This document shows, piece after piece, positions 1 through 5,207 of a stretch of 6,188 nt of DNA; the first letter of the stretch is position 1, and each line of letters opens with the position of its first letter. The stretch is from Gammaproteobacteria bacterium (lineage in GTDB: Bacteria > Pseudomonadota > Gammaproteobacteria > SZUA-229): NCBI GenBank assembly GCA_027858635.1, contig JAQICG010000379.1, positions 1-6,188 on the forward strand, read 5' to 3'. The translations under genes and the position numbers were made by a program. A model generated the notes under the pieces. It made no database searches. It saw only the letters and a program-made list of their open reading frames with translations, and was not told the origin of the DNA.

Positions 1-44
1 ACGCAGTGCGTCCCGCCTCGATTTCATCGCCCTGTTGCTTTAGC

Positions 45-1157
45 CTAAAACTGATAACCAAGGCCAATGTTGACGCCATCCCCATCTCCGGCATTGGCAT
101 CCTGCGACTGATAATCGACCTTCACCACTACCGCTTCGTGCGGCCAGAAATTGTAGCCAACATCGGTCTGGGTTTTCTCGGTATCAGCAGCGGTGCCGCC
201 GTTATCCCAGATGTTGTGGCGCACGAATACCCCGTGGCGGGGGTTAATTTTGTAACCCGCTTCCACATAACCGCCGTCCTGCACCTCCTTGCCGAGAACC
301 TCTGCACCAATACCATCAATGTCCCAGCGGCCATACAATGCTTTCAAAGTGACTGGGCCGGTGTTCCAGATAGCGTGGGTTTCCAGCAGCGTCGCGCCGT
401 CAACATTATCGCTGCTGTCCTGAGTGATATCATCCTGTATTTGCAGGGTGGCCGCGAGTTCGAGGCCGGCTATGCCAGTGTATTTAAGCCGAGCGGTGGC
501 GGCCAGATTATCCGCAGCTGCCTTGGCGACTTTCTGGCGACCACTGCGCAGACTAACCGTGGCGGGGTCTACTTCCAGACCGCTGTGCAAGGCCAGATCA
601 TAGCTGATACCGCTGTCAAATCGGCCCGAGAGCATGGCGCCGCCCTCCCACCAGGTGGTGGGGATGATGTTTTTTTCCACCGGATTGCGCTCCACCCCAT
701 AAAAGGTGCCGGGCTCATGGGTCTCATTGAGAATGCCCACCGGCAGCAGAAACAGACCCGCGTTTAACTGTGTGCGCTCAGTCAGGTCGAACTGGATATA
801 GGCCTGCTCGATTTCAACCTCGCCCGGCTTACCGTCACCCGACAATGCGTGCTCGACCTCAAATTCGGTGAACAGGCGAATATCGCTGTTGAACTGATGA
901 TTTACAAACAGCACGAAACGGTGGAAATCGATCGCCTTCTTGCGTGAGTCGCCGGCTGTGCTCAGGTTGTTATAGTGCAGCTCGCCGTATCCACCAACCT
1001 GGGTATCGCTACCCTGATTAGTACCGGCATCTATCTGATCAGCCATCGCATTCAGCTGCGCCTGCATGACCTCAAACTCGGCATCCGTCACTGCCACAGC
1101 AGCGCCGGAAATGGACATGGCACTCAGTGCCAAAGTTAGTACAGTTTTATTAAACAT
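45..1157 (-). CDS. OprO/OprP-like outer-membrane porin
   Basis: A predicted 370-residue outer-membrane beta-barrel channel. The start is the ATG at 1157, because a GAGGAG ribosome binding site lies just upstream; an in-frame ATG 21 nt further up lacks such a site. The N-terminus is a signal peptide (MFNKTVLTLALSAMSISGAAVA, shown here by its ends MFNK and AVA) with likely cleavage after Ala-Val-Ala. A short charged, heptad-like stretch (about residues 23-45) resembles the periplasmic coiled-coil start of OprP-type porins. The rest alternates polar and hydrophobic residues, with aromatic-rich strands and Asp/Gly-rich loops. The central part carries the LLPVGILNETHEP segment and a TTWWEGG segment, which I associate with the phosphate-selective porin O/P superfamily. 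The chain ends in Tyr-Gln-Phe, the terminal Phe being the usual BAM recognition signal. Substrate cannot be read from the sequence. A Fur-like operator overlaps the promoter, so metal or iron control is inferred. Family assignment is fairly sure, specificity unknown. Confidence 0.85.
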   Translation of the reverse strand: MFNKTVLTLALSAMSISGAAVAVTDAEFEVMQAQLNAMADQIDAGTNQGSDTQVGGYGELHYNNLSTAGDSRKKAIDFHRFVLFVNHQFNSDIRLFTEFEVEHALSGDGKPGEVEIEQAYIQFDLTERTQLNAGLFLLPVGILNETHEPGTFYGVERNPVEKNIIPTTWWEGGAMLSGRFDSGISYDLALHSGLEVDPATVSLRSGRQKVAKAAADNLAATARLKYTGIAGLELAATLQIQDDITQDSSDNVDGATLLETHAIWNTGPVTLKALYGRWDIDGIGAEVLGKEVQDGGYVEAGYKINPRHGVFVRHNIWDNGGTAADTEKTQTDVGYNFWPHEAVVVKVDYQSQDANAGDGDGVNIGLGYQF

Positions 1158-1165
1158 CGTTACAG

Positions 1166-1172
1166 TCTCCTC
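1166..1172 (-). promoter_or_regulatory. Ribosome binding site of the porin
   Basis: On the minus strand this reads GAGGAGA and ends 8 nt before the ATG at 1157, which decides the start. The flanking bases (1165-1176) can form a 4-bp GTCT/AGAC stem that would present GAGG in its loop. The hairpin is weak and may be incidental. Confidence 0.75.
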
Positions 1173-1199
1173 AGACATAAATAAATGGTCGATGTGAGG

Positions 1200-1228
1200 A
1201 TTGTACCTATTTTAAATCTGAATGCAAA
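1200..1228 (-). promoter_or_regulatory. Predicted sigma70 promoter of the porin gene
   Basis: Read on the minus strand, the -10 is TACAAT (1200-1205, five of six consensus bases). A 17-bp spacer separates it from the -35 candidate TTTGCA (1223-1228, four of six). The expected transcript start lies near 1192-1194, giving a 5' leader of about 35 nt before the ATG at 1157. The -35 sits inside the palindrome centred at 1230, so a protein bound there would be expected to block RNA polymerase. Confidence 0.55.
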
Positions 1229-1248
1229 CGATTCGCATTTAGATTTAA
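1212..1248. promoter_or_regulatory. 37-bp inverted repeat with a Fur-like core operator
   Basis: Two 14-nt arms, TTAAATCTGAATGC (1212-1225) and GCATTTAGATTTAA (1235-1248), are complementary at 13 of 14 positions around a 9-nt centre. The inner 19 bp (1221-1239) begins AATGC and ends GCATT. It keeps the TG..AA...TT..CA skeleton of the 7-1-7 Fur box (TGATAATnATTATCA), with about 10 of 15 positions agreeing. It overlaps the predicted -35 of the porin. A Fur-family repressor (Fur or a relative such as Zur) is the best guess. The outer symmetry is longer than one Fur dimer site needs, so a second bound dimer or a different regulator is possible. Confidence 0.55.
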
Positions 1249-1328
1249 TCTGATTAATATCTGTATTAACAACTCGTAGTCAGTCACAGCCATGAATGTC
1301 AATACCAGACCCATTTGCCAACCACTTT

Positions 1329-1357
1329 TTGATAGACTGAAAACCAACTACTACATT
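1329..1357 (+). promoter_or_regulatory. Predicted sigma70 promoter of the small acidic protein gene
   Basis: The -35 candidate TTGATA (1329-1334) matches five of six consensus bases. After 17 bp comes TACATT (1352-1357), four of six. Transcription would begin near 1364 and give a leader of about 54 nt before the ATG at 1418. It lies about 80 bp from the edge of the palindrome, so the two divergent genes may be controlled independently. The -10 is mediocre, so this is a moderate call. Confidence 0.4.
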
Positions 1358-1395
1358 ACTGATGACTGCAGCCAGAAGCCGTTATCACCCGTAAC

Positions 1396-1410
1396 ACTCT
1401 TCCGAGGAGT
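1396..1410 (+). promoter_or_regulatory. Ribosome binding site inside a small hairpin
   Basis: The bases ACTCTT (1396-1401) and AGGAGT (1405-1410) can pair, with one G-U pair, across a 3-nt CCG loop. The right arm contains most of the GAGGAG ribosome binding site (1404-1409), which is 8 nt from the ATG at 1418. The GAGGAG settles the start codon. The hairpin could mask the site and damp or condition translation, but it is short and may not be stable in the cell. Confidence 0.45.
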
Positions 1411-1417
1411 CTCCATT

Positions 1418-1750
1418 ATGGCCGACATTATTCACATACCCGAAAACTTCATCGGTCTGGAAGACCGCGAAAAACTGGACAGTTTTGGCGGGCACAGCAT
1501 CGCCCGGGGCCGCGCCACCCGCTGGCACTGGGATCACAATGAACAGGGCGACGATGTTTTTGAACTCTACCGGGGCGGCGCTGACGAACAACTCACCGCC
1601 CGCATCACCCGCAGCCGGGATGATGACGCCTTCTACGCCCATGACGAACACGCCAAACTGATCAGCAGCGGTGAACTCGATCACCTGCTGGCAGAACTGG
1701 ATTTATACCTGATAAAACTGCACGGAGAAAACCCCGACAACCCAGCCTGA
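1418..1750 (+). CDS. Small acidic protein, unrecognised
   Basis: Encodes 110 residues, beginning MADIIHIPENF. I do not recognise the family. The start at 1418 has a strong GAGGAG site 8 nt upstream. An in-frame ATG at 1292 would add 42 residues, but it has no ribosome binding site and lies upstream of the best promoter candidate. The protein has no signal peptide, membrane segment or cysteine, so it is probably cytoplasmic. It is strongly acidic: about 24 Asp/Glu against 11 Lys/Arg, with 8 His. The middle (residues 34-75) mixes Trp/His (TRWHWDH) with short strands, and an acidic DDD follows at 68-70. Residues 84-102 look like an amphipathic helix (ELDHLLAELDLYLIKLHGE). The His/Asp clusters could bind metal, but no known motif is present. 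It stands alone, divergent from the porin and convergent with nasA. Its good RBS and bacterial-style composition support a real gene. Confidence 0.7.
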   Translation: MADIIHIPENFIGLEDREKLDSFGGHSIARGRATRWHWDHNEQGDDVFELYRGGADEQLTARITRSRDDDAFYAHDEHAKLISSGELDHLLAELDLYLIKLHGENPDNPA

Positions 1751-1822
1751 TTGCCAAGCGATAATATTAGCGATGTCCTGGAGCGGCACCTTTTGTGGTT
1801 TTCCTGACGCCGGCGGGCAGCT

Positions 1823-1913
1823 CGAATAAAAAATAAAAACAGTCCGCGAACAACGCAAAAAAAACCGATTAAGCTTTTTTATCTTTTTCATGTTCCCGGC
1901 GTTTTCGCGGACT
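1823..1913 (-). terminator. Long hairpin with U-rich tail (terminator or small-RNA 3' end)
   Basis: Bases 1841-1856 and 1899-1913 are complementary (AGTCCGCGAA against TTCGCGGACT, continuing to GCGTT/AACGC with one bulged base), a GC-rich stem of about 15 bp. On the minus strand the stem is followed by a tract reading GTTTTTATTTTTT (1828-1840), the usual intrinsic-terminator arrangement. On the plus strand no U-tract follows. The intervening 42 nt is large for a terminator loop but can fold further, since A and T runs flank GCTTAATCGG. It lies about 270 nt past the nasA stop, so it could end a long operon 3' UTR, or end a separate minus-strand transcript. Confidence 0.5.
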
Positions 1914-2134
1914 AAAGTATTTGTATTAATCAATATTCGTCTGCGGCAAAAGCTTTTTTCTGACATGAATTAATAAGATGCACAATCAGATCTAAGCCAT
2001 TATATTTCTACAAAAAAAATTATCTTATACTCTTTCACTGCCCCGCCTTAAAGCACTCTGGACATCACTCTATTTAGAATGCCTCGTCATTCGCTCATTA
2101 ATTGCAAGCGCAGGGCGGCGTAAAACGTTGTGTA

Positions 2135-2149
2135 TGAGCATAATGCTCA
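2135..2149 (-). terminator. Short hairpin 31 nt after nasA, possible weak terminator
   Basis: TGAGC and GCTCA pair across a 5-nt loop. After a 2x2 internal mismatch the stem can extend with TGTG/CACA (2130-2156 region). On the minus strand it lies soon after the nasA stop and is followed within a few bases by CGTTTTACG, a poor U-tract. It may be a weak terminator or an mRNA 3'-end stabiliser for the nitrate operon. Confidence 0.35.
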
Positions 2150-2179
2150 ACCACATAAGACCAACCTACTGACGCTACC

Positions 2180-4843
2180 TTAAGCCTGCGCATTAAGCGT
2201 GGCATCGATCAGCGCCTGGATTTCCGGTCGGCAGGAGCCGCAGTTGGTACCGGCACGAAGTGCGGCACCAATCTCATCGACGCTTTGCAGCTGCCGTTGT
2301 TCGATTGCCTGCCTGATGCTGTTGATGCCGACGGAAAAACATGCGCAGACCACTGCACCCTGTTCGGCCATGGGCGAGGCCGATTCGCCGCTTAAAATAC
2401 TGCGGCGATCAGCCTCTGCCAGCGCGTCCACACTGAACATTTTCAGCAGGCCATTTTTATCGGGCAGCTTGCAGTCCGGGCCAATAAAAATGCAGCTATC
2501 GAGCACACCATTATCAATGCGCGCAGCGCGGTATCGTGACTGTGCCGGATCATAATATTCAATCCACTCGGCCTGCACAGCGTCGGCACATAACAATGAC
2601 CTTGCCATTTTTGTCCAGTCATCGGGCGGCGTGAAACCGGCCAGTTCGTAACTCAGGCTGTGTTCGTTTTTAATTTTTGTCCAGTAATCAAAGTCTGCCG
2701 CCGCTGTCAGTTCGCGCCGGGTAATAACAAAACCGTACCAGGCAGGCGTGCTGGCTTCGATGCTGACCGGCGTGTGCTTGAACTCGGGCTGCCCGGAAAC
2801 AGGATCAACACGCGCCGGCACTAATTGGTTGGCGCAGGCCTGTGCAGCAAACTGATCGTTCCAGTGAATCGGGATAAACAACTGGCCCTTTTGCTGCCCC
2901 GCGCTGATTCTCACCCGCAGTAGTGCCTGGCCATGCACGCTACTGACTCTGGCCAGCGCATTTTCTTTTAAACGATAATCCAGCGCATCATCGGGATGCA
3001 GCTCGACATAAGGTTCGCGCACATGCATCGACAGGCGTGCGGATTTACCGGTGCGCGCCATGCTGTGCCAGTGATCGCGCACCCGGCCGGTGTTGAGCAT
3101 CAATGGCTGCGCCGCTGACGCGCAGGCCCGCACCGCGCTGTTCGCAACAGGTACAAACCGGGCCTTGCCGTTATCGGTGTAGTACTGGCCGTCGCCGAAC
3201 ATGCGCCGGGTGCCGCCGGGACTGTGCTGCGTAACCGGCCACTGCACCGGTTGCAGTTGCGCGTAGGCCTGCTCATCCAGCTCGGCAAATGCGCTGATAT
3301 CAAAATCGCGCGTGCCCTGATTTTTCCACCCGCTCAGGCGTGCGTGTTCGCAAAAGATCTCTGCCGGCGACTGATAGCCAAAGGCTTTTTCATAACCGAG
3401 TTTTTTTGCCACCTGAGTGATGATCCACCAGTCGGCCCGCGCCTCACCGGCGCTGTTTAGAAATGGCCGCTGCCGGGAAATGCAGCGCTCCGAATTGGTC
3501 ACCGTGCCATCACGTTCGCCCCAGGTTTGTGCCGGCAGCAGAATGTCGGCGTATTGCGTGGTGTCGTTCGCACGCATGCAATCGGAGACAATCACCAGTT
3601 CGCATTTTTTCAGCGCCGCACGCACCTTTGAACTGTCGGGCAACGACACCGCCGGATTAGTCGCCATGATCCAGACCGCTTTCACTGTGCCGGCCTCAAT
3701 CGCCTGAAACAGTTCAACCGCTTTCAGGCCTGCCGTTTTGGTTAATGCCGGTGCTTGCCAGAACTGTTTTAACCACTCATGGTGCTGCTGATTTTCAATC
3801 GACATGTGCGCCGCCAGCTGGTTCGCCATGCCGCCGACTTCGCGCCCGCCCATGGCATTCGGCTGGCCGGTGATTGAAAACGGCCCCATGCCGGGGCGGC
3901 CAATGCGTCCGGTTAACAGGTGCACATTAATGATGGCGTTGACGCGATCAGTGCCATTCGACCACTGATTGACGCCCTGAGAAAACAGCGTGACCACGCG
4001 ATCGGTGCGGGCAAACAGGCGGTAGAATTTCTCCACATCCTGGATATCGAGCCGGCAGTTTTCGCTCACGGTTTTTATCTCCGGCAGATCTGAGTGCGCG
4101 ACCTGCTCGAAACCCTGGGTATGCTGCGTGACGAATTCTTTATCGGCTTCGCCATTGTCGACGATGTACTTAAACAGGCCATTAAACAGCAGCTGATCGC
4201 TGCCGGGGGCGAGTGCCAGATGCAGGTCGGCGCTCTCGCTGGTCGCGGTTTTACGCGGGTCGATGACCACCACGAACAGATCCGGATTGGCTTTTTTGGC
4301 GCGCATGATGCGCTGATAAATAATCGGATGACACCAGGCAGTGTTCGAACCTGCCAGCACGATGAGTTTGGCGCGCTCAATATCTTCATAACAGCCGGGC
4401 CCGGTATCGCTGCCAAACGCGCGCCGGTAACCGGCCACGGCCGAGGACATGCACAGGCGCGAGTTGGTGTCGATATTGCCGCTGCAGATGAAGGGTTTCA
4501 TCAGTTTATTGGCGAAATAATAATCTTCGGTGAGCAGCTGGCCGGAGACATAAAAGGCCACCGCATCCGGGCCGTGTTCGGCAATGATTTTTTGCAGTCC
4601 GGTCGCGGCCTGGCTGATCGCCTCTTCCCAGTCAACGGTTTTACCCGCCACTTCGGGCTGGAGCAGTCGGCCGTCGAGCGTCAGGGTTTCAGCCAGCGCG
4701 CTGCCTTTGGAACAGAGCAGGCCGCAATTGGCCGGATGTTCGGCGTCGCCTTTGACGCTGTAGCCACCAGCCTCATCCCCGCTGACGATAACGCCACAAC
4801 CGACGCCGCAATAAGGGCAGGTAGTTTTAACCGGCTTATTCAT
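2180..4843 (-). CDS. nasA: Assimilatory nitrate reductase, catalytic subunit with BFD-like C-terminal domain
   Basis: Reduces nitrate to nitrite in the cytoplasm, the first step of nitrate assimilation. The 887 residues open with the N-terminal [4Fe-4S] motif Cys9, Cys12, Cys16 and Cys44, followed by the conserved Lys46. Cys131, in SRLCMSSAV, fits the molybdenum ligand of the Nap/Nas branch. Molybdopterin-binding segments include GQPNAMGGREVGG (326-338) and WGERDGTVTNSER (441-453). The C-terminal cofactor-binding domain starts near LNTGRVRDHWHSMARTGK (583-600). After about 130 linker residues, Cys833, Cys835, Cys868 and Cys871 form a bacterioferritin-associated-ferredoxin-like [2Fe-2S] domain, as in Klebsiella-type NasA. 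There is no twin-arginine signal, which separates it from periplasmic NapA. The ATG lies 6 nt after the nirD stop with only a weak upstream purine site, so translation is probably coupled. No reductase partner (NasB/NasC flavoprotein) is seen in the window. Formate dehydrogenase is excluded by the NasA-type layout and nirBD context. Confidence 0.95.
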   Translation of the reverse strand: MNKPVKTTCPYCGVGCGVIVSGDEAGGYSVKGDAEHPANCGLLCSKGSALAETLTLDGRLLQPEVAGKTVDWEEAISQAATGLQKIIAEHGPDAVAFYVSGQLLTEDYYFANKLMKPFICSGNIDTNSRLCMSSAVAGYRRAFGSDTGPGCYEDIERAKLIVLAGSNTAWCHPIIYQRIMRAKKANPDLFVVVIDPRKTATSESADLHLALAPGSDQLLFNGLFKYIVDNGEADKEFVTQHTQGFEQVAHSDLPEIKTVSENCRLDIQDVEKFYRLFARTDRVVTLFSQGVNQWSNGTDRVNAIINVHLLTGRIGRPGMGPFSITGQPNAMGGREVGGMANQLAAHMSIENQQHHEWLKQFWQAPALTKTAGLKAVELFQAIEAGTVKAVWIMATNPAVSLPDSSKVRAALKKCELVIVSDCMRANDTTQYADILLPAQTWGERDGTVTNSERCISRQRPFLNSAGEARADWWIITQVAKKLGYEKAFGYQSPAEIFCEHARLSGWKNQGTRDFDISAFAELDEQAYAQLQPVQWPVTQHSPGGTRRMFGDGQYYTDNGKARFVPVANSAVRACASAAQPLMLNTGRVRDHWHSMARTGKSARLSMHVREPYVELHPDDALDYRLKENALARVSSVHGQALLRVRISAGQQKGQLFIPIHWNDQFAAQACANQLVPARVDPVSGQPEFKHTPVSIEASTPAWYGFVITRRELTAAADFDYWTKIKNEHSLSYELAGFTPPDDWTKMARSLLCADAVQAEWIEYYDPAQSRYRAARIDNGVLDSCIFIGPDCKLPDKNGLLKMFSVDALAEADRRSILSGESASPMAEQGAVVCACFSVGINSIRQAIEQRQLQSVDEIGAALRAGTNCGSCRPEIQALIDATLNAQA

Positions 4844-4849
4844 TGCCGC

Positions 4850-5188
4850 TTATTGATTCGGGCAGCCTGTATCGGGCGTCAGCAAGAGCAGGATTATTTC
4901 GCCCTCGATTTTTACCGGGAAGCGCGCAGCGCAGCCTTCATCGGGTGCCACCGCATTGCCGGAATCGAGATGGATTTTCCAGTCGTGTATCGGGCAGGCG
5001 ACGCGATCGCCGTGCACCATGCCCTGAGACAGCGGCCCGCCTTTATGCGGGCAGCGGTCTCTAAGCGCGAAGACTTTATCTTCGGCGGTTCTGAACACGG
5101 CGATGTCGCCATCGTCGCTACGCACCACCCGCGCGCCGCGCTGGGGAATGTCACTCAGCTTTCCTACTTCAATCCAGTTGTTACTCAT
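4850..5188 (-). CDS. nirD: Nitrite reductase small subunit, Rieske type
   Basis: Partner of NirB in NAD(P)H-dependent reduction of nitrite to ammonium. The 112-residue protein starts MSNNWIEVG at the ATG at 5188, where AAGGTG sits 6 nt upstream. A GTG at 5197 would add three residues, but it overlaps that ribosome binding site. A full Rieske [2Fe-2S] signature is visible: Cys46-x-His48 within RCPHKGGPL, then Cys65-x2-His68 within ACPIHDWKIHL. Length and domain match the NirD family, small single-domain cytoplasmic proteins. Enterobacterial NirD, as I recall it, has lost these ligands, so this copy belongs to the cluster-bearing subgroup, as in Pseudomonas or Bacillus. It lies between nirB (19 nt away) and nasA (6 nt away), all on the minus strand. 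Confidence 0.95.
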   Translation of the reverse strand: MSNNWIEVGKLSDIPQRGARVVRSDDGDIAVFRTAEDKVFALRDRCPHKGGPLSQGMVHGDRVACPIHDWKIHLDSGNAVAPDEGCAARFPVKIEGEIILLLLTPDTGCPNQ

Positions 5189-5189
5189 C

Positions 5190-5199
5190 GGTTTCACCT
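5190..5199 (-). promoter_or_regulatory. Ribosome binding site deciding the nirD start
   Basis: On the minus strand this reads AAGGTG (with flanking A-rich bases), 6 nt before the ATG at 5188. It also contains an in-frame GTG (5197), which is why two starts compete. The spacing favours the ATG. Confidence 0.6.
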
Positions 5200-5207
5200 T
5201 AATATAA

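Larger units (their letters stand above)
1751..2179. other. AT-rich gap between convergent genes
   Basis: No convincing gene is seen in this 429-bp stretch. It is much richer in A and T than its neighbours, with several A or T runs, and AAGCTTTTTT occurs twice (1871-1880 and 1950-1959). It contains the hairpin at 1841-1913 and the smaller one at 2135-2149, annotated separately. A minus-strand frame across 1703-1966 has no ribosome binding site, overlaps the end of the small acidic gene and gives a low-complexity Lys/Phe-rich product, so I do not call it. Because both flanking genes end here, no protein-gene promoter is needed. Terminators and possibly a small RNA are the likely content. Confidence 0.6.

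Noticed and set aside
1..11. Short palindrome ACGCA-G-TGCGT at the left edge
   Set aside because: An 11-bp palindrome at the cut edge cannot be interpreted; no T-tract is visible on the minus strand to make it a porin terminator.
1158..1178. Porin start seven codons further upstream (ATG at 1178)
   Set aside because: It would place charged residues before the signal peptide and has no RBS, and the GAGGAG site lies inside that extension at the right distance from the ATG at 1157.
1292..1417. N-terminal extension of the small acidic protein from the ATG at 1292
   Set aside because: There is no ribosome binding site before 1292, the best promoter candidate (1329-1357) lies downstream of it, and the internal ATG at 1418 has an ideal GAGGAG site.
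1841..1913. Possible integron attC site
   Set aside because: The paired arms lack the RYYYAAC and GTTRRRY core boxes, and there is no cassette array or integrase in the window.
1921..1936. FNR-like site (TTG...CAA) in the AT-rich gap
   Set aside because: The half-sites are one base too close and imperfect, and no gene starts nearby.
1703..1966. Minus-strand open frame of 87 codons
   Set aside because: It overlaps the 3' end of the small acidic gene, has no ribosome binding site and gives a low-complexity Lys/Phe-rich product made by A and T runs around a hairpin.
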